Source: Naumovozyma dairenensis CBS 421 (taxonomy: Eukaryota; Ascomycota; Saccharomycetes; Saccharomycetales; Saccharomycetaceae). Taken from it: a stretch of 64,000 nt of DNA. Made by a program: the position numbers and the translations under genes. Where the stretch lies: assembly GCF_000227115.2 (NCBI RefSeq), contig NC_016488.1, positions 186,001 to 250,000 on the forward strand. The letters are read 5' to 3'. Under the pieces are notes generated by a model. It made no database searches. It saw only the letters and a program-made list of their open reading frames with translations, and had not been told where the DNA came from. This document shows positions 31,401-40,703 of the stretch, piece after piece (the first letter of the stretch is position 1; each line of letters opens with the position of its first letter).

Positions 31401-34400
31401 TCTGAATTCAACTCGTTGTATTTATCTTCTGGAAGCAGAATCAAGGAATGATCATTCGCGTATGTGTTCACATCTTGTTCACTTAAAGGTGCTGTAAGTT
31501 TTTCGTATTCAATTGCTGACATGGGTACAATATTGAGCGGCTTACAGAGTTCTATCAAATCGTCTTTCGATATGATAAATGCTTTTGTATTAATCAGAGA
31601 ATCGTATCTTTCTTTACTAATGATAACCGGTGGCTCATTCGAGATTGAAAGTTCATTGTTATCAAAGCCCGACAGTTCATCTTTTTTCAAAAGAGCATAC
31701 TGATGTTTCTTTGCAAACATTTCAGCAACTTCTAATGTTGGGTTTTGAGCTTTATCCTGGAGATTTTCGTAGTCAGCTTTATTAATTATTATACTGTCGT
31801 TTTCTGCTATCTTTTTTTGGATAAATTCAATAGGTGGGTTAGTTTCGAACTGCTTTAGCTTGTTATACTCTGTAGTATCTACAATTAGCTTATGCATTGG
31901 CGTAAGTTTTCCTTGTATATAATCCAATGAGGGTGTTTCTTGTATTTTCTTTAGTTCGTTATATTCAGATTGTTTCACTAAGGCTAAATCAAGTGCACTA
32001 GCTTTTTTAGCCAAATGGTCGGCTGATGGAGAGTCGACAGACGCAATTATATTGTTATACTTAATCTTATCAACAACTACTTTATCTAGTTTTGCAGCTA
32101 ATTCTCGTAACACATTCTCGGTTGGATGTGCCAACTTATCGCTAAGTTCAGTATATTCAGTAGTGTTGACTAATACTAGATCTTTCTCACGAGATTTTTC
32201 AGCCAAATATTCATTTGAAGGTGATTGGATTGAGTTGACCATATTCTCGTATTGTGTATCATCAACAAGTAATTTATTAAATACTTGTGCTTTTTCAATC
32301 AAATATTCTTCAGTTGGAGTTTCTATTTTTTGCTTCAATAGATCTAGTTCTTCTTTTGGTAGAGGAACATAGTCTAACTTAATCAAAGAGTCCTTTAGAT
32401 ATTGTAATGAACTGTTGTCAATTTGTTCCGTCAATTTACTATATTCTGTCGTAGGTATTAATGTCATTTCTTGCTTCGTTGCAAAAGCATGAAGTTCCTC
32501 AAATGTAGGATATTGCAATCTTCTCACAAGGTCAGTATATTCTGCTTCATCAATGACGGTTTTATTATAAGAGTTGCATTTTGAAACTAGATAATCTAGA
32601 GTGGGATTTTCTTGTTGATCAAGTAAATTATTTTTTTCATCTTTATTGATCAAAGTCATATCTAAGCTATTAGCTTTATCTGTTAGATATTCCAATGATG
32701 GTGATTCAACAGTATTCGTTAGTTTTTCCACATCATATTCTGATATGATCTTATAACCTACAACATTAGCTTTTGCATTTAGATATTCAATACTTGGAGT
32801 CTCTAGTTGTTTTTCCATTTCGTCATATAATTGTTTATCTATTATTACCTTATTTAAAGATGTAGCATGGTCTTCCAAGAACTGCAATGAAGGATGTTCC
32901 GCCAGCTCTCTTAAATTACTGGCTTCATCTTGTGACAGGACATCGTATCCACGAGCCTTGATCATTTCATTTAATTCCGTATCACTATATATGACAGGTT
33001 TTGCATCATTTTGCAACTTGGTATATTCATCATTTGGTATTGGCGTTAATAAGTACTTTGAACATAAAGATAATGTATCGTCCTTAGTAGCCTTCTCTAC
33101 TATAGGAGTCTTTAAAGATGCTAGTTCCTCATTGGGTGTGGCAGTATAATTTAGATCGTTCAATCTTTTATTGATTGATGATACATTACTATTTTCTAAA
33201 GTTGATGCTTTTAATGAATCAAGAGCTGCGACTGGCACTGGCATTAAACCTAGTGCGGTTAAAGATTTTTCAATGAATTTCTTATCAGACCCTTGGTTTT
33301 GTAAAGATTCAAATTCATTAGCGTCAATTAATTTCATATTATGTGACTGAGCTTTCTCCTTCAAAAATTCTGTATTTGGATTTGAGAAAGTTTCATTTAA
33401 TAATTCGTATTGCTCCTTCGGGATTAATATTTCTCCATTCCTTACAGCATATTGATTAAGTTCTTCCTTTGTTGGTGATATTGCCTTTCTTGTTATGTCA
33501 TCGTACTCGTTTTTATTAATGACAACACAATCTTTAGCATGCGCCTTTTCAGTCAAGAAACTTAAAATTGGATTAGTTATTGTTTCTTCCAGTTGGACAT
33601 ATGCGTCAGTTGGAAGTAGAGTTGCATTTTTCTCCTTAGCCTTTTCCGATAAGAAGTCTAAGGAAGGGTCTTCTGTGATCACTTGTAATTTGTTATATTC
33701 TTCCCTAGGAAGAAGTTCATAATTTAATGACGAAGCCTTTTCAGTTAGGAATTCTATTGATGGATGCTCAGTAATATTTTTCAAACCCGAGTATTCAGTT
33801 GAGGAAAGCATTGTCATTTCCAGCTGTGATGCTTTATCCGATAAGAATTCAAGGGATGGATTAATTGATGTGTTCAATAATTGTTCATACTTGTCCTTTG
33901 CAACCAGAGTCTTACCTAATTGTTTTGCTTTGTCGTTCAGATAGGATTCATCAGCTTCAAATGCACGTAATAATTGATTAAATCTATCATTTGTAACAAT
34001 TTTCTTCCCTTTCTTGGAAATGTTTGATTCCAAGAATTCATCAGATGGTGCTTCAAAAGTATTAATTAATTCATTGACCCTTTTAGTTGGTAAAATTGAA
34101 TGGTCCAGTTGTTTAGCTTTATTTTCTAAGAACTCTAATGATGGTGAGTCGAATGTACTAACCAATTCTTTAAATTTGTTATTAGGAACACATGTTATTT
34201 CATGTTGTTGGCATTTAGCAATCAATGTTTCTTCAGAGGGTTCAACGATTTCATTATATTCCTTCGATGGTATGACCATATATTCTTCCTTCTGTTCTTC
34301 TGATAACCATTTCAATAGATTTAGTTTTTCTTCATCTTTTAATGCTGTTTTCTTAATGCTATCGACAGTGGGATGTAATGATTGATCGAGTAGATTATGA

Positions 34401-35710
34401 TATTCAGACTCTTCTAAAATTTTATATCCCAGTTTCTCAACATGCTCCCTTAAGTCATTAAACGAAGGGTTGGTTAATGATTCATATTTTTCAATAGGTA
34501 TACATTTATTATTTAATTTTGAAGCCATTTCCGTTACGTGATCTAGTGATGGATATTCGATTTTACTAATCAGTTGAGCGTACTCGTCCTTAGGAATTGA
34601 TATATAACCTTTCGATTTAAGTTGATCAATCAAATACAAGGGAGTTGGGTGGAGTAATGCATCATATTTCTCCTTTGGAATTGATTTCTTGTTAAATTTT
34701 TCAATCAAATTGATTGTCAAATATTCTTCTGAAGGATTATGTAATTGGTTTTGAATATTATCATAGTCGATTTTAGGCAGTACTTTATAATCTTTATAAT
34801 CTCTTTCCAGTGTATCGATTAATGTTTTTGAATTTGGATTTTTCAATTGTTCAAATTCTTTTGATGGTAAAAGAATATAATTGTTTTCTTTTGTGAATGT
34901 TTCCACATTTTCTAAAGTAAGTGGTTGGGTATCTGTTTGAGTTGGTATTTCATTGGTATCTATTATTGATTTTGATGTTAATTCTTGAATTGTGTGGTTA
35001 GCTTCATTTAATTTTCTTTCCATTATTTGCTTTTCTGTTTTCAATGTTTGGAATTTATCATTAAGTTGATCATTTTCATCGTTTAGATCATTAATATTTT
35101 TCTTCAAAGTCATTAATTGCAATTTCAATTGCTTCTTCTCATCATTTGAATTATTTTCTAAACCTTTTCTCTCCAAATTAACGATTTCCAGTTTTGAATT
35201 CAAATCATTTAATTTCTTCAATGTGGTTTGATATTGTAATTCCTTCTTAGATAAACTAGTTTTAGTTATTTTCAAATCTTGAGTCATGGTATTAAAATTA
35301 TGTTCTAATTCCCACGTAACATTCTTAGAATCTTGAAATTCCTTTGTTAATTTTTTTAATTGATCAGTAACTTTTTTATTTTGTGAACTTTTCTCAACCA
35401 ATTGTTTATTTATCTTTTGATTTATTGCTTGAAGTTTCCTACATTCCGTGAGTAAATTCTCACTCAATTCCAAAGTGAAATTCATATCATCATTGTTAAC
35501 TGAATGGGGAGGGATGTTACTGTTGAAAGCCATTAAGGTAGAAGGTTCGATATTAGGTGTGGTTTGTTTATCGTCATTGGAGTTCTCATTGTTACCGATG
35601 GTATTAATTTGATTGTTTACGTTTTGTAATTGAGAAAGCAATTGATTCCTTTTGTCATTTTCATCGTTGTTATTCCTATTCATGTCCTGATTGTCATTTT
35701 TCGATTCCAT
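28481..35710 (-). CDS. NUM1: Cortical anchor Num1 (coiled coil, degenerate repeats, PH domain)
   Basis: This 2409-residue giant (2748 in S. cerevisiae) starts with an Asn-rich segment. A coiled coil follows at about 75-260 (LLTECRKLQAINQKINKQLV onward), where the membrane- and mitochondria-binding part lies in S. cerevisiae. About 285-1465 is an array of roughly 33-residue repeats of the form PSLEFLxxKAxxLxxxLLxxxEYxxL, with scattered later copies. A C-terminal PH domain spans about 2225-2340 (EYLYKYYPRLGAFGGIKSRH to NIWFNSLRYLLQRSM). Num1 ties mitochondria and dynein to the bud and mother cortex, and the PH domain binds PI(4,5)P2. Position between CTH1 and KGD2 matches YDR150W. Confidence 0.95.
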   Translation of the reverse strand: MESKNDNQDMNRNNNDENDKRNQLLSQLQNVNNQINTIGNNENSNDDKQTTPNIEPSTLMAFNSNIPPHSVNNDDMNFTLELSENLLTECRKLQAINQKINKQLVEKSSQNKKVTDQLKKLTKEFQDSKNVTWELEHNFNTMTQDLKITKTSLSKKELQYQTTLKKLNDLNSKLEIVNLERKGLENNSNDEKKQLKLQLMTLKKNINDLNDENDQLNDKFQTLKTEKQIMERKLNEANHTIQELTSKSIIDTNEIPTQTDTQPLTLENVETFTKENNYILLPSKEFEQLKNPNSKTLIDTLERDYKDYKVLPKIDYDNIQNQLHNPSEEYLTINLIEKFNKKSIPKEKYDALLHPTPLYLIDQLKSKGYISIPKDEYAQLISKIEYPSLDHVTEMASKLNNKCIPIEKYESLTNPSFNDLREHVEKLGYKILEESEYHNLLDQSLHPTVDSIKKTALKDEEKLNLLKWLSEEQKEEYMVIPSKEYNEIVEPSEETLIAKCQQHEITCVPNNKFKELVSTFDSPSLEFLENKAKQLDHSILPTKRVNELINTFEAPSDEFLESNISKKGKKIVTNDRFNQLLRAFEADESYLNDKAKQLGKTLVAKDKYEQLLNTSINPSLEFLSDKASQLEMTMLSSTEYSGLKNITEHPSIEFLTEKASSLNYELLPREEYNKLQVITEDPSLDFLSEKAKEKNATLLPTDAYVQLEETITNPILSFLTEKAHAKDCVVINKNEYDDITRKAISPTKEELNQYAVRNGEILIPKEQYELLNETFSNPNTEFLKEKAQSHNMKLIDANEFESLQNQGSDKKFIEKSLTALGLMPVPVAALDSLKASTLENSNVSSINKRLNDLNYTATPNEELASLKTPIVEKATKDDTLSLCSKYLLTPIPNDEYTKLQNDAKPVIYSDTELNEMIKARGYDVLSQDEASNLRELAEHPSLQFLEDHATSLNKVIIDKQLYDEMEKQLETPSIEYLNAKANVVGYKIISEYDVEKLTNTVESPSLEYLTDKANSLDMTLINKDEKNNLLDQQENPTLDYLVSKCNSYNKTVIDEAEYTDLVRRLQYPTFEELHAFATKQEMTLIPTTEYSKLTEQIDNSSLQYLKDSLIKLDYVPLPKEELDLLKQKIETPTEEYLIEKAQVFNKLLVDDTQYENMVNSIQSPSNEYLAEKSREKDLVLVNTTEYTELSDKLAHPTENVLRELAAKLDKVVVDKIKYNNIIASVDSPSADHLAKKASALDLALVKQSEYNELKKIQETPSLDYIQGKLTPMHKLIVDTTEYNKLKQFETNPPIEFIQKKIAENDSIIINKADYENLQDKAQNPTLEVAEMFAKKHQYALLKKDELSGFDNNELSISNEPPVIISKERYDSLINTKAFIISKDDLIELCKPLNIVPMSAIEYEKLTAPLSEQDVNTYANDHSLILLPEDKYNELNSEIESPNQDIIDKTLNRRNMVAIPITEYDNLTSDIQKSQLSKEEPSSPSLGNSISGQDEKTELSQSNIVTTEGSSEIENSESRDHISQGLRKMNLSILPTDKHQELVKRNAPEEHMNYNDLAAAAKGIGMILVPRDDNLERITSQSTEQGTIYRRHDDTSSFISSNSSSTGTSIYYDAAQSNSRIDHRDLSSLIHTSTVSSASSGMFVDALDSNIHEQHDAFDNVSQTSTVRAPDDTNDSLLDLDKFKDRAKELGFILVPIDDTTQGNTKMPNLSEDSDNVDIESDFDENELLEKANKFGMSLISTDDYNTFKELQSLSTSPERLVKFVNDLGYVLLEENVYAALQADAKLNKEKIIDNSHLFGLKTLEETEYLELEKKLEDNKVTKENISQKARELGYLALSLPEYQNIMAQVNQARNIPLTTLEEKARGHDLVVLPHAEYTALLEPRQAPSLPLDSTTTHPETALEELQRNTDRINSTIVSQETHSDLPSSKEICPKNELIKQLASYDLIAITQERFEEIKNELENPAFTREQIMEQLDKLDLIAVKKGEVPTSPAGDEDDNFDDTFDFVEKTQDVQEELVQLKRKAKKYGLLSVPESSFIVTSYATEPDLNNVVILPVSYYNSLLSKENEKLHQVSNDALKKEANKRGFAINMQWDNNSNKNSSTLMQPPVIVSAASTPPIKHVSKSSVTSGDSIAGKQQAASVGGSVTFSDFDSPHSGKKSTRSRNTSIRRDPGSAKSTVNRSLSAAGSQTGASKIPRITSVDGGISLATVANLNDKSSIIPALTQTVVGEYLYKYYPRLGAFGGIKSRHERFFWIHPYNMTLYWSDSNPAMPNPGESKTKCAAILGVESVEDNNPFPAGLYHKSIIVKTGNRSVKFTCPTRQRHNIWFNSLRYLLQRSMDGINMEDIGTDPNDMLYSGRIFPLPGEDLKNTNKRLSLSRRAKSYSSLRHDKYQSVGKHLRTHRSMIESP

Positions 35711-37134
35711 TGCAATTATTTTTATAACAATTGTAATGTGTTCAAGAAAAGAGAATGGGAAGAGAGCAGAAAGATGGTACTAGATCTGAGTATTAGATAT
35801 GAGATTCTCAATTTGGTTGTTTATTTACGTAGCACCGATTTATTTTAGGTATGATGTTATTACCATTATCTAGTTCGCCTTCAGTATTTTATCGATCTGG
35901 TTTGTTTTGATTTGAATCAGTGTACCACGTATTTTTTATTTCCACTTACAGATCCAATATTATGGTTTTCCGGAAGTAACAATATCACGTACAGCTAAGG
36001 ATTTACCCTATTTACTTTTAGCGGTGTCCAATCAGAGGGTAACCCGTTTTCTTACCTTCGGCGGTTAAATTTTTAAGTATAACAAATGGTATAAGACATT
36101 GAAATTTCATTATTGGGCCAAAGGATAGTCAATGTACTGGGGAATAGTATGTTAGTACACACACACAAAACATTGGCGTGTTGCTAATACCACCAACAGT
36201 CAAGTCATTGCAAAGTGGGGTTGTATTTGAATCTGACTTTGCCATTCTATAAGAAAACGTTGGGCTCTTGTTTACCAGACAGATATTGGGTCTACCTTAC
36301 CAATTTGCAGTGACTTCCGCATAGAGACATCGTTGGATCTCTTAATACAGAGATCAGATTATCTTGAAGCACTTGATTGAAGTAAGGAAGAAAGCATAAC
36401 ATAGTATACTTTTGCTTCACATAAATAAATAAAAAGAAAAATAGATCGCCACCTCACCTCGCCTCGCCTCTGTTTGTTTGTCTGATTAAAGGGCTGGGCG
36501 GTTAAATATCCAAGGTTAACAACACCCTCAACAGCCCCCAAGGATACTTCCGAGTCCGCGGACTTCCCCGGGGCGCCCTCAGTTAAACGAACGAATCATG
36601 TTGGAGTTCCACGGCGGCGAAAACCCCGTTATATTCCTTCATATTCCTTTATGTTGTATTATGCTGTATTATGCTGTATTATAACGTACTTCTGTATGAC
36701 GAGCCGATGGATTCGGGGTAAGGCTGTCTGTTCGTCTGTCTGTCTGTCTGTCTGTCTCTCTTCTTTCTAAAGGGTAGCTAACTAACCAGCTTGCTCTAAC
36801 CGTGTGTTGAATCACGAACTCAGTCAATAAGAAGGGGACTCACTATACACTATTATCAAACAACAAACAATTCTTATTCCGGTAAACTGCACTGGACAAC
36901 GTTAGACTATATAAACTAGAAATTACACTCAAATAGACTAGTCGAAACAACAGTTCATCGGCTTCTAGAAATATTTATATTCATCTATCTGTCAGATTAC
37001 ATTCTTTTAACGTGAACTAATTGACTTCTACATCAAAACCATTAACGCTAGGCAAAAAAATACATAACCTTATAATCTATACCTCAAACTGAAGAACCGC
37101 ATAGTACAAAGCAAAAAAGTATAATAATAATAAT
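35711..37134. other. Divergent promoter NUM1/KGD2
   Basis: A 1.4 kb region with CCAAT at 36029-36033 and several ATTGG (for example near 36112 and 36173), which are candidate Hap2/3/4 sites for KGD2. It also holds a GTCT microsatellite (36734-36757) and a GC-rich patch at 36540-36625. The 60-codon frame at 36359-36541 is not convincing. Confidence 0.55.
36734..36757. repeat. GTCT tetranucleotide microsatellite, six copies
   Basis: Six tandem GTCT units lie about 380 bp upstream of KGD2, in its likely promoter. Confidence 0.9.
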
Positions 37135-38505
37135 ATGCTATCCAGATCAAACACATTAACGAGTACCTCCCGTCGGATCATTCCTAGAATCCTCAAAGGT
37201 CCCAACGCAGTTAGAACAGTCTCCACTACATCAACAGCAATAAAGAGACAATATCACCTAATAAAAACAAATTATACTTCCTCCCCATTAACGCTCAACA
37301 ACACGGTCCTTTCCTCGTCCTTAACTTTCTACAATCATGCACACCGTTTCGCATCCACGAAAGTGGAAGTTCCTCCAATGGCAGAATCATTAACTGAAGG
37401 TTCATTGAAGGAATTCACCAAAAAAGTAGGAGATTACATCAAACAAGATGATTTATTAGCTACCATCGAAACAGATAAGATTGATATTGAAGTCATCGCT
37501 CCTGTCACGGGAAAAATCACAAAATTGAATTTTAACCCTGATGATACAGTCGTTGTAGGTGACGAATTGGCAACCATTGAAGAAGGTGAGTTCCAGGAAT
37601 CTTCTTCTGATGCTCCTGCTGAAACTAAGGAAGAAACAACAAAAAAGGAACCATCTGAAACCAAAAAGGAAGAACCTTCTTTAAAGAAGGATGAAAAGAA
37701 AGAACCTGCTCCAGCACCAAGTAAACGAGAACCTACCCCTGCTCCTGCTACCTCTGCGAAAGACACAAGTGCAAGTTCAAGTACTACACCATCTTGGACC
37801 TCATTCTCACGTAATGAAAATAGAGTGAAAATGAACAGAATGAGATTAAGAATCGCAGAAAGATTAAAGGAATCACAAAACACTGCTGCATCATTAACCA
37901 CATTCAATGAAGTCGACATGACTTCACTCTTAGAAATGAGGAAATTATATAAAGATGAAATCATTAAGAAAAATGGTATCAAATTTGGTTTCATGGGATT
38001 ATTCTCTAAAGCTTGTTGTTTAGCCTCCAAAGATATCCCAGGTGTTAATGGTGCCATTGAAGGTGATCAAATTGTATATAGAGATTTTGTCGATATCTCC
38101 ATGGCTGTTGCTACTCCTAAGGGGTTGGTTACACCAGTGATTCGTAATGTGGAATCTTTATCTGTCTTAGAAATTGAAAATGAATTAGTTAAAGTTAGTA
38201 AAAAGGCTCGTGATGGGAAATTAACTTTGGAAGATATGACAGGTGGTACTTTTACCATCTCTAATGGTGGTGTGTTTGGTTCATTATTTGGTACTCCTAT
38301 TATTAATATGCCACAAACTGCGGTCTTAGGATTGCATGGTGTTAAGGAAAGACCTGTAAGTATCAATGGACAAATCGTTTCAAGACCAATGATGTATATG
38401 GCTTTAACTTATGATCATAGATTATTGGATGGTAGAGAAGCTGTTACATTCTTGAAAACTGTAAAGGAATTAATTGAAGATCCAAGGAAAATGATGCTAT
38501 TTTAA
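37135..38505 (+). CDS. KGD2: 2-oxoglutarate dehydrogenase E2, dihydrolipoyl succinyltransferase
   Basis: The 456-residue protein (463 in S. cerevisiae) has a basic, Ser/Thr-rich mitochondrial presequence of about 74 residues. The lipoyl domain follows with lipoylated K115 in [12 protein letters not shown] Lys/Glu/Pro/Ala linker leads into the catalytic domain, which carries H428 and D432 in [10 protein letters not shown]. As in other fungal Kgd2 proteins I see no obvious peripheral subunit-binding domain. It is the core of the matrix 2-oxoglutarate dehydrogenase complex in the TCA cycle. The position matches YDR148C. Confidence 0.96.
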   Translation: MLSRSNTLTSTSRRIIPRILKGPNAVRTVSTTSTAIKRQYHLIKTNYTSSPLTLNNTVLSSSLTFYNHAHRFASTKVEVPPMAESLTEGSLKEFTKKVGDYIKQDDLLATIETDKIDIEVIAPVTGKITKLNFNPDDTVVVGDELATIEEGEFQESSSDAPAETKEETTKKEPSETKKEEPSLKKDEKKEPAPAPSKREPTPAPATSAKDTSASSSTTPSWTSFSRNENRVKMNRMRLRIAERLKESQNTAASLTTFNEVDMTSLLEMRKLYKDEIIKKNGIKFGFMGLFSKACCLASKDIPGVNGAIEGDQIVYRDFVDISMAVATPKGLVTPVIRNVESLSVLEIENELVKVSKKARDGKLTLEDMTGGTFTISNGGVFGSLFGTPIINMPQTAVLGLHGVKERPVSINGQIVSRPMMYMALTYDHRLLDGREAVTFLKTVKELIEDPRKMMLF

Positions 38506-38655
38506 GGCCATCCATACTATCGAATATATACCTATACATATACGTAAAACACATATTATTTATAACTTTTATTACTTTTTACGAGTGACTTGATAACATC
38601 AACGTCTGTATATTTAAGACAAGAGAAAAAAAATATTCTTTCATTGATACTTTAT

Positions 38656-39984
38656 CTACGATTTTATATACGTTTCAGGAAGGAATTCCGATTCTATGTA
38701 TCTAATATCATATTTTTCTAGATCGTTTTTATTCACTATACCAAATTTTATCAAATCGCCCCAGAAATAACTCATCTTTTCTTGACAAAATCTATTATAA
38801 TCAAATTTGTCCCCATCATCACTATGGCCCTGTGTATGTGCATTTTTATCTACTAATAATGCACCACCTTGAAGGATTGCCCAAACAGACCAAAATAATT
38901 GAGTGCATGGTCTCCATCTAATAATTGAATTATGTAACCTCACCAAGTCAGCATCATTATCATCATTTGTTGTTGATGACAGGTGATTTAGATATGTTGA
39001 CAGAAAATTCTGTAATTCTAGCGTAGTAGGATATTTCTCACCTACACATTTTGCTGGATCTTCTTGATTATTATAATCATGAACCCACTCGGTCAAATGA
39101 TTTGATATATCAAACGAAATTGGATTCGGTCCAGCATATTCATAATCAATTAAGATCACATCGTCTTTATTCGTTTCTTGTCTTTTACGGTAGTTATGTA
39201 ATATATTCCCCTGTTGTAAATCGTTATGACAAAATTTCAAATGTAATAACGGAAGTGATCCTCCCTCGTATTTACTCTCTTGTTTTTGTAGCCACTCCCG
39301 ATATTTATGAATACTCGTATTGAAAAACTCCCATTTAGGACAAAGTAGTAGCTTTTCCACAACATCATTACCCATACTAAATTGTTCCAATTGTCTTCCA
39401 ATAGTATGAATCCATTTATTAATTTTCAACCAACAATCAGGTTGCCCCCTCACGCTTTCCCCATCCAGTTGAATCTTAACATGTAATTCTTTTAAAGCCA
39501 TAGCAATACTTCGTGATATACTCATATCACGAATCTCTTCTCTTTCCAAACTATGGAACCCATCAAAAAATGATTCAATCCTCCCATTATTAAAGATTCC
39601 TAAAATAATAGGGCCTCTCATCCCTACATCATGTAATTTTTGCAAACTCTTCAATTCATATTCTCTATCAACGCTAGAATCATCTTGATCACCATATATT
39701 CTTAATAGAAGAGAAGGTATAGTAGTTACATCATCGGACAAGAGGAGCGGCGATTCCAATCTATAAATTACATTCGTTAATGCTCCTTTCAATTTATAAA
39801 TTTGGAATTGCTCAGTGGAGGCTATAGTACCGTACCAATTGGGAATCTGTAGTCTGTGGATTAAATGAAGGATATGTTCTCGGAGATCGCTTGTCGTCGC
39901 TATATCGATTGTCTCGTTCACAAATGGTATTTTCGTTGTATCATTGATGGTTGTATTTGCATTATCCATTGTACTTGTTTCCAA
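38656..39984 (-). CDS. EKI1: Ethanolamine kinase
   Basis: The 442-residue protein carries the choline/ethanolamine kinase motifs: the Brenner-type loop CHNDLQQGNIL with catalytic D255 and ILIDYEYAGPNPISFDISNH for metal binding. An IYRLE..LLLRIYG segment fits the N-lobe. It phosphorylates ethanolamine, and to some extent choline, in the cytosolic Kennedy pathway. It is shorter than S. cerevisiae Eki1 (534), mainly at the N-terminus. EKI1 and CKI1 are whole-genome-duplication partners; the KGD2-SWI5 setting makes it the EKI1 copy. The promoter has an imperfect inositol-element match (TATGTGAA near 40157). Confidence 0.9.
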   Translation of the reverse strand: METSTMDNANTTINDTTKIPFVNETIDIATTSDLREHILHLIHRLQIPNWYGTIASTEQFQIYKLKGALTNVIYRLESPLLLSDDVTTIPSLLLRIYGDQDDSSVDREYELKSLQKLHDVGMRGPIILGIFNNGRIESFFDGFHSLEREEIRDMSISRSIAMALKELHVKIQLDGESVRGQPDCWLKINKWIHTIGRQLEQFSMGNDVVEKLLLCPKWEFFNTSIHKYREWLQKQESKYEGGSLPLLHLKFCHNDLQQGNILHNYRKRQETNKDDVILIDYEYAGPNPISFDISNHLTEWVHDYNNQEDPAKCVGEKYPTTLELQNFLSTYLNHLSSTTNDDNDADLVRLHNSIIRWRPCTQLFWSVWAILQGGALLVDKNAHTQGHSDDGDKFDYNRFCQEKMSYFWGDLIKFGIVNKNDLEKYDIRYIESEFLPETYIKS

Positions 39985-40703
39985 GATAGTATGTATGTCT
40001 GCTCTTTTCTATTTGTAATGATTATTCCTTGCAAAGATGAATTGTTAAAGCAGTATTCGCTTTCCCACTTATTCTCTGCCCGCCTAGTAAAAACAGCTAT
40101 TATAGTGTCTACTTTTGTTGTTTCGAGGTTATGGCCCTCTGTAAGGTATCTCACGTTCTATGTGAAGAAGAAAGAGCATTCGAGATTCGTGGCGTTTTTT
40201 TTGTCCGTTTTTCTTTGTTTACTTTTCGTTGGTATTTCCGTTTAAGGAATATATTTAGCCGCCCATGACCCCTTATGATCCTCAGGCACCTCCACGGGTA
40301 GAATGTATATCTCGGCAGATCATTTCTCATTGTTTTCCCTAAAACAGTAAAAGGTAAACATAGGATCTTTCATCCCAAAGGCAAAAGAAGTGATTCCTCG
40401 AACAAAAATTGTATCCAAAACCGATTGAATCAACTTTTGGAAACGCAATTGAAACCTTCATGCGGTGCAATTATTGCGTGTGTACGTGTAAGATCCTCTG
40501 ACAAAACTGCTAAACCCCTTCCCTTCCTTTCCTCCCTGTAAGTGAAAATTGGAAACATCTTCTTCAATTGATCACTTCTATATAAGTAGTTTCCTCCCAC
40601 AATAGTTTGATAAGTACTGTATACTACACCCCTTCGAAAGGACCAACTAAGTCAACTGTAGCGTTACACGAGTAACAAAATAAAAAAAATAGTACAAAAA
40701 AAC
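39985..40703. other. Divergent promoter EKI1/SWI5
   Basis: Contains the Mcm1-forkhead pair at 40338-40360. An open frame (39865-40245, +) overlaps the EKI1 5' end and looks like a shadow. Confidence 0.6.
40338..40360 (+). promoter_or_regulatory. Mcm1 site next to forkhead site upstream of SWI5
   Basis: CCTAAAACAG (40338-40347) fits the relaxed Mcm1 consensus CCYWWWNNRG, and GTAAACA (40354-40360), a forkhead (Fkh2/SFF) core, follows 6 nt later. The pair lies about 350 nt upstream of SWI5. This is the composite element of the G2/M CLB2 cluster, to which S. cerevisiae SWI5 belongs. Confidence 0.7.

Noticed and set aside
39865..40245. 126-codon + strand frame overlapping the EKI1 5' end
   Set aside because: Antisense to the EKI1 start region, with hydrophobic low-complexity content and no conserved features.
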